The notes under the pieces were generated by a model that had not been told where the DNA came from, made no database searches, and was given only the letters and a program-made list of their open reading frames with translations. The position numbers were made by a program, and so were the translations under genes. Shown piece after piece: positions 8,815 through 17,863 of a DNA stretch of 64,000 nt (position 1 is its first letter; each line of letters starts with the position of its first letter). The stretch is from contig DEMD01000010.1 of assembly GCA_002354735.1 (NCBI GenBank), positions 186,001 through 250,000 of the forward strand. The letters run 5' to 3'. This DNA is from Gammaproteobacteria bacterium UBA2679 (lineage in GTDB: Bacteria; Pseudomonadota; Gammaproteobacteria; Pseudomonadales; Oleiphilaceae).

Positions 8815-9939
8815 ATGCAGACTGAAACCATTCCTCTCTGGTCTCCAGCGCCAGGCACACGTCGCGAGCTGCTGGTGTACCGCTTCGGCAGCGATGCTTC
8901 CACGGGGCCTGTGGCTTATCTCCAGGCGGGGCTCCATGCGGATGAATGGCCAGGCCTGCTCGTACTGCAACACCTGATTCCCTTGCTGACGAAAGCGGAG
9001 GCGGAGGGTAGGCTGAAGGGGCGGATCATACTGGTGCCGTTCGCCAATCCGGTCGGCATGTCGCAGAACATATTCGGGTATGTGACCGGCCGGTTTGACC
9101 TGACCGGGCGCGGCAATTTCAATCGCAATTTTCCCACCTTCAATGTGGGCGAGTTTGAGATCGACGCGCTGCCCGATGATCTCGGACCTGGTTTTCGTGA
9201 GTTTCTCAAGCAGTCGCTGCAATCGCGCTATCCTGACAACGAAACCGATTACCTGAAGCAGCTGTTGCTCGGGTTGGCGCTGGAAGCGGATTTTGTCTTC
9301 GATCTCCACTGCGATGATTACACGGCAGCCCATGCCTACTGTGCTGATTTTCAGCAAGCCAAGGCGGCGGAGGTGGCTGGCATACTCGGTTTCACCCATC
9401 TGTTTACCGAACCGCTGGACGGGGTGATCGCGTTCGACGGTAGCGCGTTGAAGCCCTGGTACGATCTGTTGGCAGCCACCGGCAATACGCAGCTCGCAGC
9501 TGAAATGCCGCTGGCGATGACCCTGGAGTACCGAGGCCAGATCGACGTTGATGATGCGCTGGCAGAAGATGATGCTGAGCGCCTTGCAAGCGTTCTACAA
9601 CACTGTGGTGTTATCGGTGGCGTCCAGCCGGAGCCGAGACTGTGCGAGGTGGAGATCTCTCCATTGCAGGCGGTCGACACTGTGTATGCGCCCGAAACTG
9701 GCCTGCTGGTCTTCCGGCGGCAGCTCGGTGAGCGCCTGAAAACAGGCGAGCATTATGCTGATATCGTGCGCATTGACCAGCTGCCACCGCACAACAGGTT
9801 GGCGTTACGGGCGAGAACGGATGGCGTGCTGATGGGCTTGAGTCACCGCCGGCTGGTCAGACCTGGCGACCAGATCGCCAAGGTGGCCGGCACCGAAGCC
9901 CTGGCACATCGCCGACCGGGTTCGCTGTTACAGATCTGA
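8815..9939 (+). CDS. Succinylglutamate desuccinylase/aspartoacylase family zinc hydrolase
   Basis: This 374-residue protein belongs to the M14-like AstE/AspA zinc carboxypeptidase fold. The metal site is visible as HADEWPG (His and Glu, residues 41-44) and a later His in VFDLHCDDY. The probable catalytic Glu is in MTLEYRGQID. These enzymes remove acyl or amino-acid groups from small N-acyl amino acids. No other arginine succinyltransferase genes lie nearby, so an AstE role is not supported. The ATG at 8815 follows a roughly 225-base leader that holds no other gene. Confidence 0.85.
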   Translation: MQTETIPLWSPAPGTRRELLVYRFGSDASTGPVAYLQAGLHADEWPGLLVLQHLIPLLTKAEAEGRLKGRIILVPFANPVGMSQNIFGYVTGRFDLTGRGNFNRNFPTFNVGEFEIDALPDDLGPGFREFLKQSLQSRYPDNETDYLKQLLLGLALEADFVFDLHCDDYTAAHAYCADFQQAKAAEVAGILGFTHLFTEPLDGVIAFDGSALKPWYDLLAATGNTQLAAEMPLAMTLEYRGQIDVDDALAEDDAERLASVLQHCGVIGGVQPEPRLCEVEISPLQAVDTVYAPETGLLVFRRQLGERLKTGEHYADIVRIDQLPPHNRLALRARTDGVLMGLSHRRLVRPGDQIAKVAGTEALAHRRPGSLLQI

Positions 9940-10106
9940 CGATAGCGCAAGTGACTGAAATATCACAAAACCTGCGGCGAAGGCTGTTAGTATGCCGAGT
10001 AGACGCATCGTTTATTCCAGAGCGAACTGCTGACACTAGCCATGGTCGAGCTGCTGTAATACAGTTCGGCCTCTTCAAGTACGTATGACCTGTCTTCGGA
10101 GCCAGT

Positions 10107-10871
10107 ATGAATCCCCAGACCCTTGATGTCGCTTCCTCCATACTGGCCTCTACTGCCAGGCTCTGGCGCGGCACAATGGCTTCGCCACGACCGCGTGCGG
10201 AGAACCCCGAGCTGCAACTCTTCGACCGAGAGGGCTGCATCGAGTGTCGCCTCGTGAGAGAAGCGCTATCGGAACTGAATCTGGACGCTCAGATCTTCCC
10301 CTTTCCGCTCCGTGGCCAGCGCTACCTCGAGGACCTCAAGTCCCGTTCCGGCAGTACGCGTGTGCCATTCCTGTTCAACCCGCAGACCAGCAAGGGCTAC
10401 GCTGGCGCCAGCGAGATCGTTAATTTTCTGTTCGAAACCTATTCGCGTCGCGATGTTCCGCTGCCACTTCGGGAAGGCCTCATCAGCCGATGGATGTCAC
10501 ATGCTGCCACAGTGATCCGTGGCAATCGCGGCGTAACCGCCAGCCCTTCGCGGCCCGCGGACAAGCCGCTGACCCTGTATAGTTTCGAGTCCAGCCCCTA
10601 TTCGCGTCTGGTTCGGGAGCGGCTGACTGAGCTCGAGTTGGCTTACACCCTTATCAATCTGAGCAAGCAGCAGATCGCTGACCTGGGGCCAGCCACCCAG
10701 CGTTTACATGTCGGCAAGTATGAACCCTTGCCTGGTAGCAAGCGTGAAGCCTTCCTGCGCAAGCATGGTCGAGTGCAGGTGCCCTATCTCGAAGACCCCA
10801 ACACCGGCGTGGCCCTGTTCGAGTCAGCACGCATCCTGCAGTATCTCAACGACCAGTACAGTCGGGGCTGA
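10107..10871 (+). CDS. Tandem glutaredoxin/GST N-terminal domain protein
   Basis: Two thioredoxin-fold GST-N/glutaredoxin-like domains follow one another. The first spans about residues 33-112, with DREGCIECRLVREAL at its active site and TRVPFLFNP as the cis-Pro loop. The second spans about 153-252, with SFESSPYSRLVRERL and VQVPYLEDPNTG. The first keeps a CxxC (CIEC); the second has SPYS, so it probably cannot form a disulfide. The all-helical GST C-terminal domain is missing, unlike true glutathione transferases. The role is probably glutathione-linked redox or binding; the substrate is unknown. The second-domain arrangement suggests internal duplication. Confidence 0.8.
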   Translation: MNPQTLDVASSILASTARLWRGTMASPRPRAENPELQLFDREGCIECRLVREALSELNLDAQIFPFPLRGQRYLEDLKSRSGSTRVPFLFNPQTSKGYAGASEIVNFLFETYSRRDVPLPLREGLISRWMSHAATVIRGNRGVTASPSRPADKPLTLYSFESSPYSRLVRERLTELELAYTLINLSKQQIADLGPATQRLHVGKYEPLPGSKREAFLRKHGRVQVPYLEDPNTGVALFESARILQYLNDQYSRG

Positions 10872-10922
10872 GATCTTCCGGTTGTCCGGACGAGATTATA
10901 ATCATCAGGGAGCAGGCATCGT

Positions 10923-11633
10923 ATGACTGAACTTGCATTGAAGCTGGACGATAGCACGCTGGCGCCAGGGGATTGTCATCAGGTGAGTGAAGCGATGCTG
11001 CAGCAGATGGACCATCGCTATCGGGCCACGCTGATCAATTCAATCAGCGGATACAAGAGTGCCAACCTGATTGGCACCGTAGACGCGGCAGGACAGACCA
11101 ATGTTTCCATTATCAGTTCCTGCGTACACCTTGGCGCAGATCCCGCACTGATTGGACTGGTCATACGACCGCACTCGGTTGACCGGCATTCGCTGGAGAA
11201 CCTGCTGAGTACCGGCTATTACACCATCAATCATGTTCATATCGACATGGTCGAGGCTGCTCATCAGACATCGGCGCGTTACGACAAGACGGCGTCCGAG
11301 TTCGAGGCCACGGGTCTGAGCGAGCAATGGCTGGAGGATTTTACAGCGCCATTTGTGGCTGAATCACGGCTGAAGTTCGGGGTTCGGTTCAGACAGCACA
11401 TTCCGTTGGAGATCAACGGCACTGAGTTCATCATCGGAGAGATCTGTCGCATCATCCTACCAGGTGGCGTGGTCAATGCTGACGGTTATCTCGATCTTGA
11501 GGCTGCAGGAACGGCTACGGTGACCGGTCTTGACAGTTATCATCGCGGCCAAAGGCTGGCACGCTATAGCTACGCCAAAACGGATCGCCCGCTGTCTAAG
11601 ATCGATGTGCCCACCAGTGCGTCGAAAGACTGA
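10923..11633 (+). CDS. Flavin reductase-like, FMN-binding split-barrel protein
   Basis: The 236-residue protein has the split beta-barrel of flavin reductase-like domain proteins, with the FMN-binding strand region ANLIGTVDAAGQTNVSIISS near the N-terminus followed by ALIGLVIRPHS. Such proteins bind FMN and are often NAD(P)H:flavin reductases or partner reductases, but none of the usual monooxygenase partners lies nearby. Its 3' end overlaps the convergent FHA gene by 64 bases. The start at 10923 is an ATG about 50 bases after the preceding gene, so the two may be co-transcribed. Confidence 0.8.
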   Translation: MTELALKLDDSTLAPGDCHQVSEAMLQQMDHRYRATLINSISGYKSANLIGTVDAAGQTNVSIISSCVHLGADPALIGLVIRPHSVDRHSLENLLSTGYYTINHVHIDMVEAAHQTSARYDKTASEFEATGLSEQWLEDFTAPFVAESRLKFGVRFRQHIPLEINGTEFIIGEICRIILPGGVVNADGYLDLEAAGTATVTGLDSYHRGQRLARYSYAKTDRPLSKIDVPTSASKD

Positions 11634-12646
11634 GTCAGCGCGGCAGGCAGTTCAGCATCGACCGCACCTGAAAAAACCAGCACCGTCGCAATGATGGCCA
11701 GCGTCAGCATGATAATCGCGATGAATAGCGCCGGCGAACGCTTCTTTTCTGATGCCAGCTCAGTCATGGGGTCACGGTCGCCGAGCACAGCATCGAAGTT
11801 GATGTCATGTGGTCGCTCCGCTGCTGGTGGCACTGGGTGGGCCGTAGAATGGTGAGTGATTTCCGCAATTTTCTGGGTGCCAGTCTCCCCAGCTGAGTTG
11901 TTTTGACCATTTCTCGGCTTGTCCTTGACGTTGCTGACTACTGCCGGAATCGGTCGAATCACCGTTTTGCCATGATCATCATCGGGACCTTCGACAACGA
12001 AGGTCACCACGTCGAACTTTAGCTTGTCCCCAGGGCGTGCGCGCCCCTGGGTGATACGTTCCCCATTCAGAAAGGTTCCATTGGTAGAACCGAGATCCTT
12101 GACCAGCAGAAACTGACCGGCAACCTGGAGCTGTGCATGCTGTCGCGACAGATGCGACACGGGCACCGCAATGTCGGCGGCTTCGTCACGGCCCACAATA
12201 GCAACGCCATGAATGGGATAGAGCGGTTGCTTGGCCCAGCTGGCATTGGTCCTCAATCCCCACAGTGCTTGCCCCTGTCTGCCTGGGCGAGCGCCCTGCT
12301 TCTGCAGATTTGGTGAGGTGGCGTCTGCGCTACTGAAAGGCTGGGCATCACTGCCGGCATCGGCTGCCCGCAGTAATTTGATCTTGACGTTCCCAATGAC
12401 GATCACATCGTCAGGTTTGACGATGACTGCCTTCCTCACCTTCTTGCCATTCAGGCCGGTTCGGTAGTCAGGATTCATGTTGATCAGATAAACGTTGCCA
12501 TCCTTGAGTCTCATTTCGGCATGGAAGGGCTGGACGCTGTCCTGGCGCAGGCAAATCGAGTTCTGATCGTCAGAGCCGATTGTCATGTGCGCGTTCACTA
12601 GCCACACCGGTGGTCTGCTGCCGTCAGTAAAGTGCAGTTTCAACAT
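11570..12646 (-). CDS. FHA-domain protein with two FHA modules and a C-terminal membrane anchor
   Basis: FHA domains bind phosphothreonine peptides. The C-terminal FHA module (about residues 130-225) has the canonical GRDEAADI, SHLSRQHAQL and DLGSTNGTFLNGERI motifs. The N-terminal one (about 3-95) is degenerate: GSDDQNSI replaces the Gly-Arg and PDYRTGLNGK replaces the STNGT loop, so it may not bind phosphopeptide. A single membrane helix (ALFIAIIMLTLAIIATVLVF) lies near residue 315. It is divergent from the PP2C-kinase pair, so it is probably a substrate or effector of that pathway. AGGA seven to eight bases before the ATG at 12646 favours this start over 12664. Confidence 0.85.
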   Translation of the reverse strand: MLKLHFTDGSRPPVWLVNAHMTIGSDDQNSICLRQDSVQPFHAEMRLKDGNVYLINMNPDYRTGLNGKKVRKAVIVKPDDVIVIGNVKIKLLRAADAGSDAQPFSSADATSPNLQKQGARPGRQGQALWGLRTNASWAKQPLYPIHGVAIVGRDEAADIAVPVSHLSRQHAQLQVAGQFLLVKDLGSTNGTFLNGERITQGRARPGDKLKFDVVTFVVEGPDDDHGKTVIRPIPAVVSNVKDKPRNGQNNSAGETGTQKIAEITHHSTAHPVPPAAERPHDINFDAVLGDRDPMTELASEKKRSPALFIAIIMLTLAIIATVLVFSGAVDAELPAALTQSFDALVGTSILDSGRSVLA

Positions 12647-12775
12647 GCCTGGATCCTGTGTCATGTCGTCGAATTTGAACGTGTGTTCAACAGTATAGAA
12701 TCAGCTGCCAGTTTTGCAGCGCAGAGGACAGCATTGGCTATACTAATTCCTCTCAACCATAGATACGGATCCAAT

Positions 12776-13540
12776 GTGCTCGTAGCATTTGTCAGTGATC
12801 AAGGGGATCGAAGAGCCAATCAGGACAACGCGATCGTTGACATCCGACAGGGGCTCTATGCTGTGCTCGACGGGGTCGGCGGCGGCGACAGCGGTGAGCT
12901 GGCGAGCGCGCTGGCGGCCGTGACCTTCCGTGACGAAGTGTGTGGCAGCGGCGCCGGTCTCGAACCGGCCGTACAGGCCGCGCACGAAGCGCTGGTTGAT
13001 TTCGCCGCCCAAAGCGGGATTGAAACCTATTGTGCCACCACCATAGCGGCCGTGCAGGAGACCAGTCACGGCATGCTCGCGGTCTGGGCTGGCGACAGCC
13101 GCATTTACCGGCTCACACAGGATCGGCTGGAGCAGGTCTCTACCGATCACGCCGATGCCGAAGGCGCACTCACCCAGGCGCTGGGCCATCCATCACTGGC
13201 TTACATAGCATCAGGCTCATCTTGCTATGCGGCTGAGCCGGGCGCTCGCTGGCTCATCTGTAGCGACGGGCTCTTCAGAGGGCTGGAGTCCGAGGACATT
13301 GCGCGTTTGCTAGGTGCCCCGCTCGATGTTGGTCAGATTACCGAGTCGTTGTTGCGCGCTGCGCTCGACGCTGATCCTGGTGACAACATCACGCTGATCG
13401 TGCTCGAAGAGGAGGCGGGACCATCAAAGTCGGGCGGTGATGATGAAGAGCCTCTACGTGCGCACCGTGAAATCGAGCAGAAGCGGCCAAAATCGCCGCT
13501 GGACTGGCTCCGGACGCTAGGCATGGGGCGGGACGGATAA
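12776..13540 (+). CDS. PP2C-family serine/threonine protein phosphatase
   Basis: This metal-dependent phosphatase reverses Ser/Thr phosphorylation, most likely by the kinase encoded next. PP2C motifs are present in order: SDQGDRRANQDNA, YAVLDGVGGGDSG, AVWAGDSRIYRL, WLICSDGLF and PGDNITLIVLE, with the metal-binding aspartates intact. No ATG gives a plausible start. A GTG at 12776 places the protein start right before the first motif and lies downstream of a possible TATACT -10 element at 12739, so I use it (254 aa). Its stop overlaps the kinase ATG (TAATG), so the two are translationally coupled. Confidence 0.9.
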   Translation: MLVAFVSDQGDRRANQDNAIVDIRQGLYAVLDGVGGGDSGELASALAAVTFRDEVCGSGAGLEPAVQAAHEALVDFAAQSGIETYCATTIAAVQETSHGMLAVWAGDSRIYRLTQDRLEQVSTDHADAEGALTQALGHPSLAYIASGSSCYAAEPGARWLICSDGLFRGLESEDIARLLGAPLDVGQITESLLRAALDADPGDNITLIVLEEEAGPSKSGGDDEEPLRAHREIEQKRPKSPLDWLRTLGMGRDG

Positions 13541-15453
13541 TGGGCCTGCAGGGTTACAAACGCCTCAGCAAGCTGGGCGAAGGCGGCATGGCAACCGTGT
13601 ACCGCGGTGTGCAGGAGTCTCTGCAGAGACCCGTGGCCATCAAGGTGCTTGCTGCAAATCTGGCGGATGAACCTGAAGTGCTGCAGCGCTTCGAAGCCGA
13701 ATCCATGATCATCGCGCAGCTGAATCATCCTCACATCATCCACGTCATCGACAAGGGCCTTACGGCGGACGGCCAGCCTTACTTCGTCATGGAGTTCGTC
13801 GAGGGGATGACCCTGGAAGATGCCATCAACCGCGACAAGCTGGATAACGCCAAGAAGCTGGAAGTGCTGGTACAGGTCTGCAAGGCGCTGAGCTATGCAC
13901 ACAAGAACGGCGTGATTCATCGTGATATCAAGCCGGCGAACGTATTGCTGGACAAGGCCTGGGAGGTGCGTATTGCCGACTTCGGCATTGCACACTTCTT
14001 CACCGACAGCCTGGCCCAGACCCGGCCCGGTGCGAGCAGCCGTTCGTCGGCGGCTGGTGCATCGCTGACAATGGGGACCTCAGCTTATATGGCGCCGGAA
14101 CTACTGGCCTCAGGGCAGGCGAGCGAGCGCAGCGACCTCTACGCACTCGGCGTTATGATGTATGAACTCTTTACCGGCATCGTGCCTGCACCAGGGGCTC
14201 CCGGCGCCCACGAGGTGGTACCGGATATCGAGCTCGGCCTGTCGGAGCTGATCGCAAGCTGCATGGCCGAGGAGGTGGACGACCGACCAATGTCCGCCGA
14301 TGACGTCCACCGGGACCTGCTCTTCCTCTCTCAGGGGCAGCATCTAAGCCCGCGACAGCGAGTCGACGCTGATCGGAACATCAGTGTCCTCATCGAAACG
14401 TATCCTGGAAGCGAGTTTTCTGTACTGGATGTGCTGAAAGACGAGCCCAGCTCGGCAGTTTTCCTGTACGAGGATCAAACCAGGGAGGTCCTGTATATCG
14501 TCAAACGCCTGAGCCTGCAGTCAGCAGGCTTACGCGAGCACAAGATTCTCGCACGGCACCCACATCCAAACATTGTAACCGTACATGGCGTGAGTACACA
14601 CGGTGACAAGGCCAGCATTATCATGGCTTACATGGAGGGCGGCACGCTGGCGGACCAGATCGGTCCGAAAATCGCGCCTTCGAAGGCATTCGAATGGGGC
14701 GCAGCCATTGCCCAGGGCCTGAAATTCGCCCATAAGCACAAGGTCTACCACGGTAATCTGAGGCCATCCGCCATTTTCATGGACGACGAGACCGTAGTGA
14801 GGCTCAGTGGCTTTGGCATACCATCGGAGAGCGAGAGCCGGCCAGCAGATCAGTCGCGCGGTCGGCCTGATGCCGTAGCTGCTCAGGCTGATATGAAGGC
14901 GCTTGGCGCAATACTCTGGCAAGCGCTTACGGGGTCGTCGCCAGAGCTTCGCCACATACCGAAGCCAGAATCTTCAACAGGGAAAGTGGGCAACACTGTG
15001 CGGCTGCGGACGACGCGAGGACGGACTGCTGTCGTGTCCGATGGTCTTGGCAATCTACCAGAGTCTTTGAGGCGTGTACTGGACCGCCTGCTGAGCGACG
15101 ACCCCAAGGAAATCTATCCCACAATTGATGCGGCCGCGATCGACCTGGCCACAGCGAGCAAGGATGCACGCCTGCTGGAAAAACAGGTGAAAGTCGATGC
15201 CATCAAGCGAGAAGCGGCAAAGGTGGCGAAAACATCACAGCGGCTCGATCGCGCTCGCACCGGCCGCAAGCTGATATTACCCGCAATTCTGATTCTACTG
15301 AGCACCGCAGCTGTTGCACTGGAATTGTACAATGGCTATTTCAGCACCCAAGTGTGGCCAGTCGCCAGACACTACATCGAGGACATGCAGTCGAGTGAGG
15401 TCTGGCGCCAGCATGTGACGCCTCTACTGGAGCATGTGGCGCCCGGGAGCTGA
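13540..15453 (+). CDS. Ser/Thr protein kinase with a second, degenerate kinase domain and a C-terminal membrane helix
   Basis: The first 270 residues form an active Hanks-type kinase: glycine loop GEGGMATVYRG, catalytic Lys35 in VAIKVL, HRDIKPAN with Asp129 and DFGIAHF with Asp147. Residues from about 285 to 540 form a second kinase fold lacking a glycine loop, with HGN at 404-406 in place of HRD and SGFG at 423-426 in place of DFG. This is a probable pseudokinase. One membrane helix (LILPAILILLSTAAVALEL) lies near residue 585, with a short outer segment. The preceding PP2C gene overlaps by one base. No type VI secretion genes are near, so this looks like a stand-alone PP2C/kinase/FHA locus. 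Confidence 0.92.
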   Translation: MGLQGYKRLSKLGEGGMATVYRGVQESLQRPVAIKVLAANLADEPEVLQRFEAESMIIAQLNHPHIIHVIDKGLTADGQPYFVMEFVEGMTLEDAINRDKLDNAKKLEVLVQVCKALSYAHKNGVIHRDIKPANVLLDKAWEVRIADFGIAHFFTDSLAQTRPGASSRSSAAGASLTMGTSAYMAPELLASGQASERSDLYALGVMMYELFTGIVPAPGAPGAHEVVPDIELGLSELIASCMAEEVDDRPMSADDVHRDLLFLSQGQHLSPRQRVDADRNISVLIETYPGSEFSVLDVLKDEPSSAVFLYEDQTREVLYIVKRLSLQSAGLREHKILARHPHPNIVTVHGVSTHGDKASIIMAYMEGGTLADQIGPKIAPSKAFEWGAAIAQGLKFAHKHKVYHGNLRPSAIFMDDETVVRLSGFGIPSESESRPADQSRGRPDAVAAQADMKALGAILWQALTGSSPELRHIPKPESSTGKVGNTVRLRTTRGRTAVVSDGLGNLPESLRRVLDRLLSDDPKEIYPTIDAAAIDLATASKDARLLEKQVKVDAIKREAAKVAKTSQRLDRARTGRKLILPAILILLSTAAVALELYNGYFSTQVWPVARHYIEDMQSSEVWRQHVTPLLEHVAPGS

Positions 15454-15474
15454 CTCCGCTCATGCGGCAGAGCG

Positions 15475-17622
15475 TTAGTCTTCAGAGGCCTCTGAGGCAT
15501 CAGAGGTCTGTTCGTCCGTAGCTTCTGATACGACCTGATCTGCCACAGCGGCTTTCTGCCGGGGCGCTTTGGCTTCTTTGGGTGCAGCCGCTTCCTCGGG
15601 GGTGTCGGCCAGTACAGCATCGGCCAGGTCGAACAGGATTCGACCATTGTCCTTGTCTACGCCGCGAACGATCACGTCGACAGACTGATCAAGCATGAAG
15701 CTGATGTGCTGGCCCACCTGCCTGAAGTAGGTGCTGTCGAGCCGGAACTTGGCCTGAGGTAGCGCACCCAGATCGACGAAGCCCTCAACACCATTGTCCT
15801 CAATTCGCGCGACGAATCCAGAACCATTCACCTGAACGATCGTGGCCGTGAAACGCTGGCCTGAGAGGCTTTCGGCGAAATGCTGTTGCAGCTTCTGTTC
15901 GGCGAGCGCCACTGCGCGACGTCCATTGAGCAAATTAGCGCTCAGTGTGTCGATATCGACCTTGTCTGCCGAAAACCGTCCGTCGCCGATAAGCGCAGAG
16001 AGCACCCGCTGTGTGCAGAGATCAGCATACTTTCTCAGTGGCGAGGTCACCGTCAGGTACTGGTCCAGGCCCATCGAGTGATGCGGTGCCGGTGTCGTGC
16101 TGAGACGACTCCGCGTCTGCAGACGGCTGAGTATGGCGAACACTGGCAGCTCGGATTCAAGTAACTGAGCGGCCTTCATGATGATGGTATAACCTTCGAG
16201 CGTCGACGGATCCGGCGCTGGATCAGCGGCTGCAAGTTCTGGCAGCTGCTCACGAATGATGTGTCTGACCTGCTTGAGACGCTCGGGCTTGAAGCCGGCG
16301 TGTTCGGAGAAGATGGCCGTCGAAGACTCAGCAACCAGCCGTCTGGCGGTCTCGAGATTAGTGCGGACCATGCATTCTTCGATCAGGCGCTCAGCCGGCC
16401 CTGGTATTTCTTTGCGGACAGACTGAATCTTGCCTTCATCATTGAGCGTGATTCTGTAATCAGGACGATGGTCCATGAGCAGAGCCTGATCACGCCGCCA
16501 TTGACGTAGCACATCAGCAAGTGCCAGTGCATCAGCGAACTGTGCTGTCACGGCTTCAGGCAGCCCTGTTTCAGAGCCTTCCGGAGACTGCTGCCAGGCG
16601 TTCAGCTGGGTATAGCTGACCTTTGCCTGACTGCGTATCACCGCCTGCTCGAACTCGATGCGCGTATCTGCAAGCAGGTTGCCATCCGCACCGATCAACA
16701 GTGTGGCCACCATGGCGAGCCGCGCCTGATCCTGCTGCAGTGAGCACCACTGATGCGACAGCGTGCCGGGGAGCATGGCCACGGTCTTGTGCGGAAAGTA
16801 CCAGCTGCTCGCGAGCTGTGCTGCTTCCGAATCCAGATCGGAGCCCGGGTCAACCCATGCTGCCACATCGGTAATGGCAACCTTGAGTATCCAGTGACCG
16901 TCCTCTGCTCTGCGAATGAGCAGCGCATCGTCCATATCCTGAGTACTTTCACCGTCTATGGTGAAAAAGGGCTCTGCCGTGAGATCAGTGCGGCCGGCCG
17001 ACTTCTGCTCAAAGCGGGCTTCACACGTGGCGTGTTCGGGTCGGGTCTTGCCCGGCCGGATGTTGAACACTTCCTGGGCCAGCTTGGTCTCTATGCCGGA
17101 GGTCTGGTCATTACCGAGAACGCGCAGAACTTCAGTCTGCGCACGACCATCAGGGAAGGGGTGCTTGAGCAGGCGTGCCACGATGTAGTCACCCGGCTTC
17201 GCCGTCTTGCGCTTTTTCGGCGTGATGAACAGTCTGCGCTCGCTGCCTTCGATGTGCGTCTCTACGAAGTGGCCTTTGCCCTTCTGCACGTAGCGGCCAG
17301 TAAAGTAGCGGGCTGAAGATTGCAGAACAGAAATGACTGTTGCGACATCCCGACCCTTGGAGTCCTGGCTGATCTCTGCAAGCACGGTGTCTCCCGGCAG
17401 AATCTTCAGCATTTCGGCCGGACTGAGGAAGGCTTCCTTCGGTCGCTTATTCGCGGATTTCTCACCCTGAGCAGCCGACTCTGCAGCGTCCTCGGCAGGC
17501 TTGATTGTCAGGAAGCCAAAGCTCCCGTTGCTGCCACGAACGACGCCTTCGAACTGGTTGTTCGACTGCCGAATGGTGCTCTTGAGTTCACGTAACTGAC
17601 TGAGGGCTGAGATATCGAGCAT
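15475..17622 (-). CDS. RNase II-family 3'-5' exoribonuclease
   Basis: This processive exonuclease family degrades unstructured RNA from the 3' end. After N-terminal OB/cold-shock-like segments, the RNB catalytic core begins with TIDGESTQDMDDALLI, whose clustered aspartates bind Mg2+. The later part of the core (GLDQYLTVTSPLRKYADL) is clear. A C-terminal S1 domain (FTATIVQVNGSGFVARIEDN) follows and then an acidic and Lys/Ala-rich tail of about 60 residues. The region resembles Rnb rather than RNase R in domain number. I chose the ATG at 17622 because upstream in-frame codons do not look protein-like. It is leftward and alone. Confidence 0.9.
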   Translation of the reverse strand: MLDISALSQLRELKSTIRQSNNQFEGVVRGSNGSFGFLTIKPAEDAAESAAQGEKSANKRPKEAFLSPAEMLKILPGDTVLAEISQDSKGRDVATVISVLQSSARYFTGRYVQKGKGHFVETHIEGSERRLFITPKKRKTAKPGDYIVARLLKHPFPDGRAQTEVLRVLGNDQTSGIETKLAQEVFNIRPGKTRPEHATCEARFEQKSAGRTDLTAEPFFTIDGESTQDMDDALLIRRAEDGHWILKVAITDVAAWVDPGSDLDSEAAQLASSWYFPHKTVAMLPGTLSHQWCSLQQDQARLAMVATLLIGADGNLLADTRIEFEQAVIRSQAKVSYTQLNAWQQSPEGSETGLPEAVTAQFADALALADVLRQWRRDQALLMDHRPDYRITLNDEGKIQSVRKEIPGPAERLIEECMVRTNLETARRLVAESSTAIFSEHAGFKPERLKQVRHIIREQLPELAAADPAPDPSTLEGYTIIMKAAQLLESELPVFAILSRLQTRSRLSTTPAPHHSMGLDQYLTVTSPLRKYADLCTQRVLSALIGDGRFSADKVDIDTLSANLLNGRRAVALAEQKLQQHFAESLSGQRFTATIVQVNGSGFVARIEDNGVEGFVDLGALPQAKFRLDSTYFRQVGQHISFMLDQSVDVIVRGVDKDNGRILFDLADAVLADTPEEAAAPKEAKAPRQKAAVADQVVSEATDEQTSDASEASED

Positions 17623-17767
17623 GAAATCTGTACTGTGATTGATGAATGAAAACGCCAGCGATGGTACCCCTTTCGCGCAGGCAAGGCTATGAAAAGCGCC
17701 GCTGCGGTCCGCCGCTGACCACGCCCACGGCAAATACGCGCGCTATCGACCTGTTTTGTGGACTCGG

Positions 17768-17797
17768 TTACAAGTTTTTACAAACTGGTCCTATACA
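17768..17797 (+). promoter_or_regulatory. Possible sigma-70 promoter for the binding-protein gene
   Basis: TTACAA (17768-17773) and TATACA (17792-17797) are separated by 18 bases and lie about 65 bases upstream of the ATG at 17864. This fits a moderate sigma-70 promoter. No transcript data support it. Confidence 0.35.
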
Positions 17798-17863
17798 CTA
17801 TGGGTCCGGATAGACCGGTCGCCCAGAACCGGTTATCTCAATCAGGAAACAGGAAGAATCCTT

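Noticed and set aside
11570..15453. Type VI secretion cluster
   Set aside because: FHA, PP2C and kinase are present, but no Tss structural gene occurs in the window.
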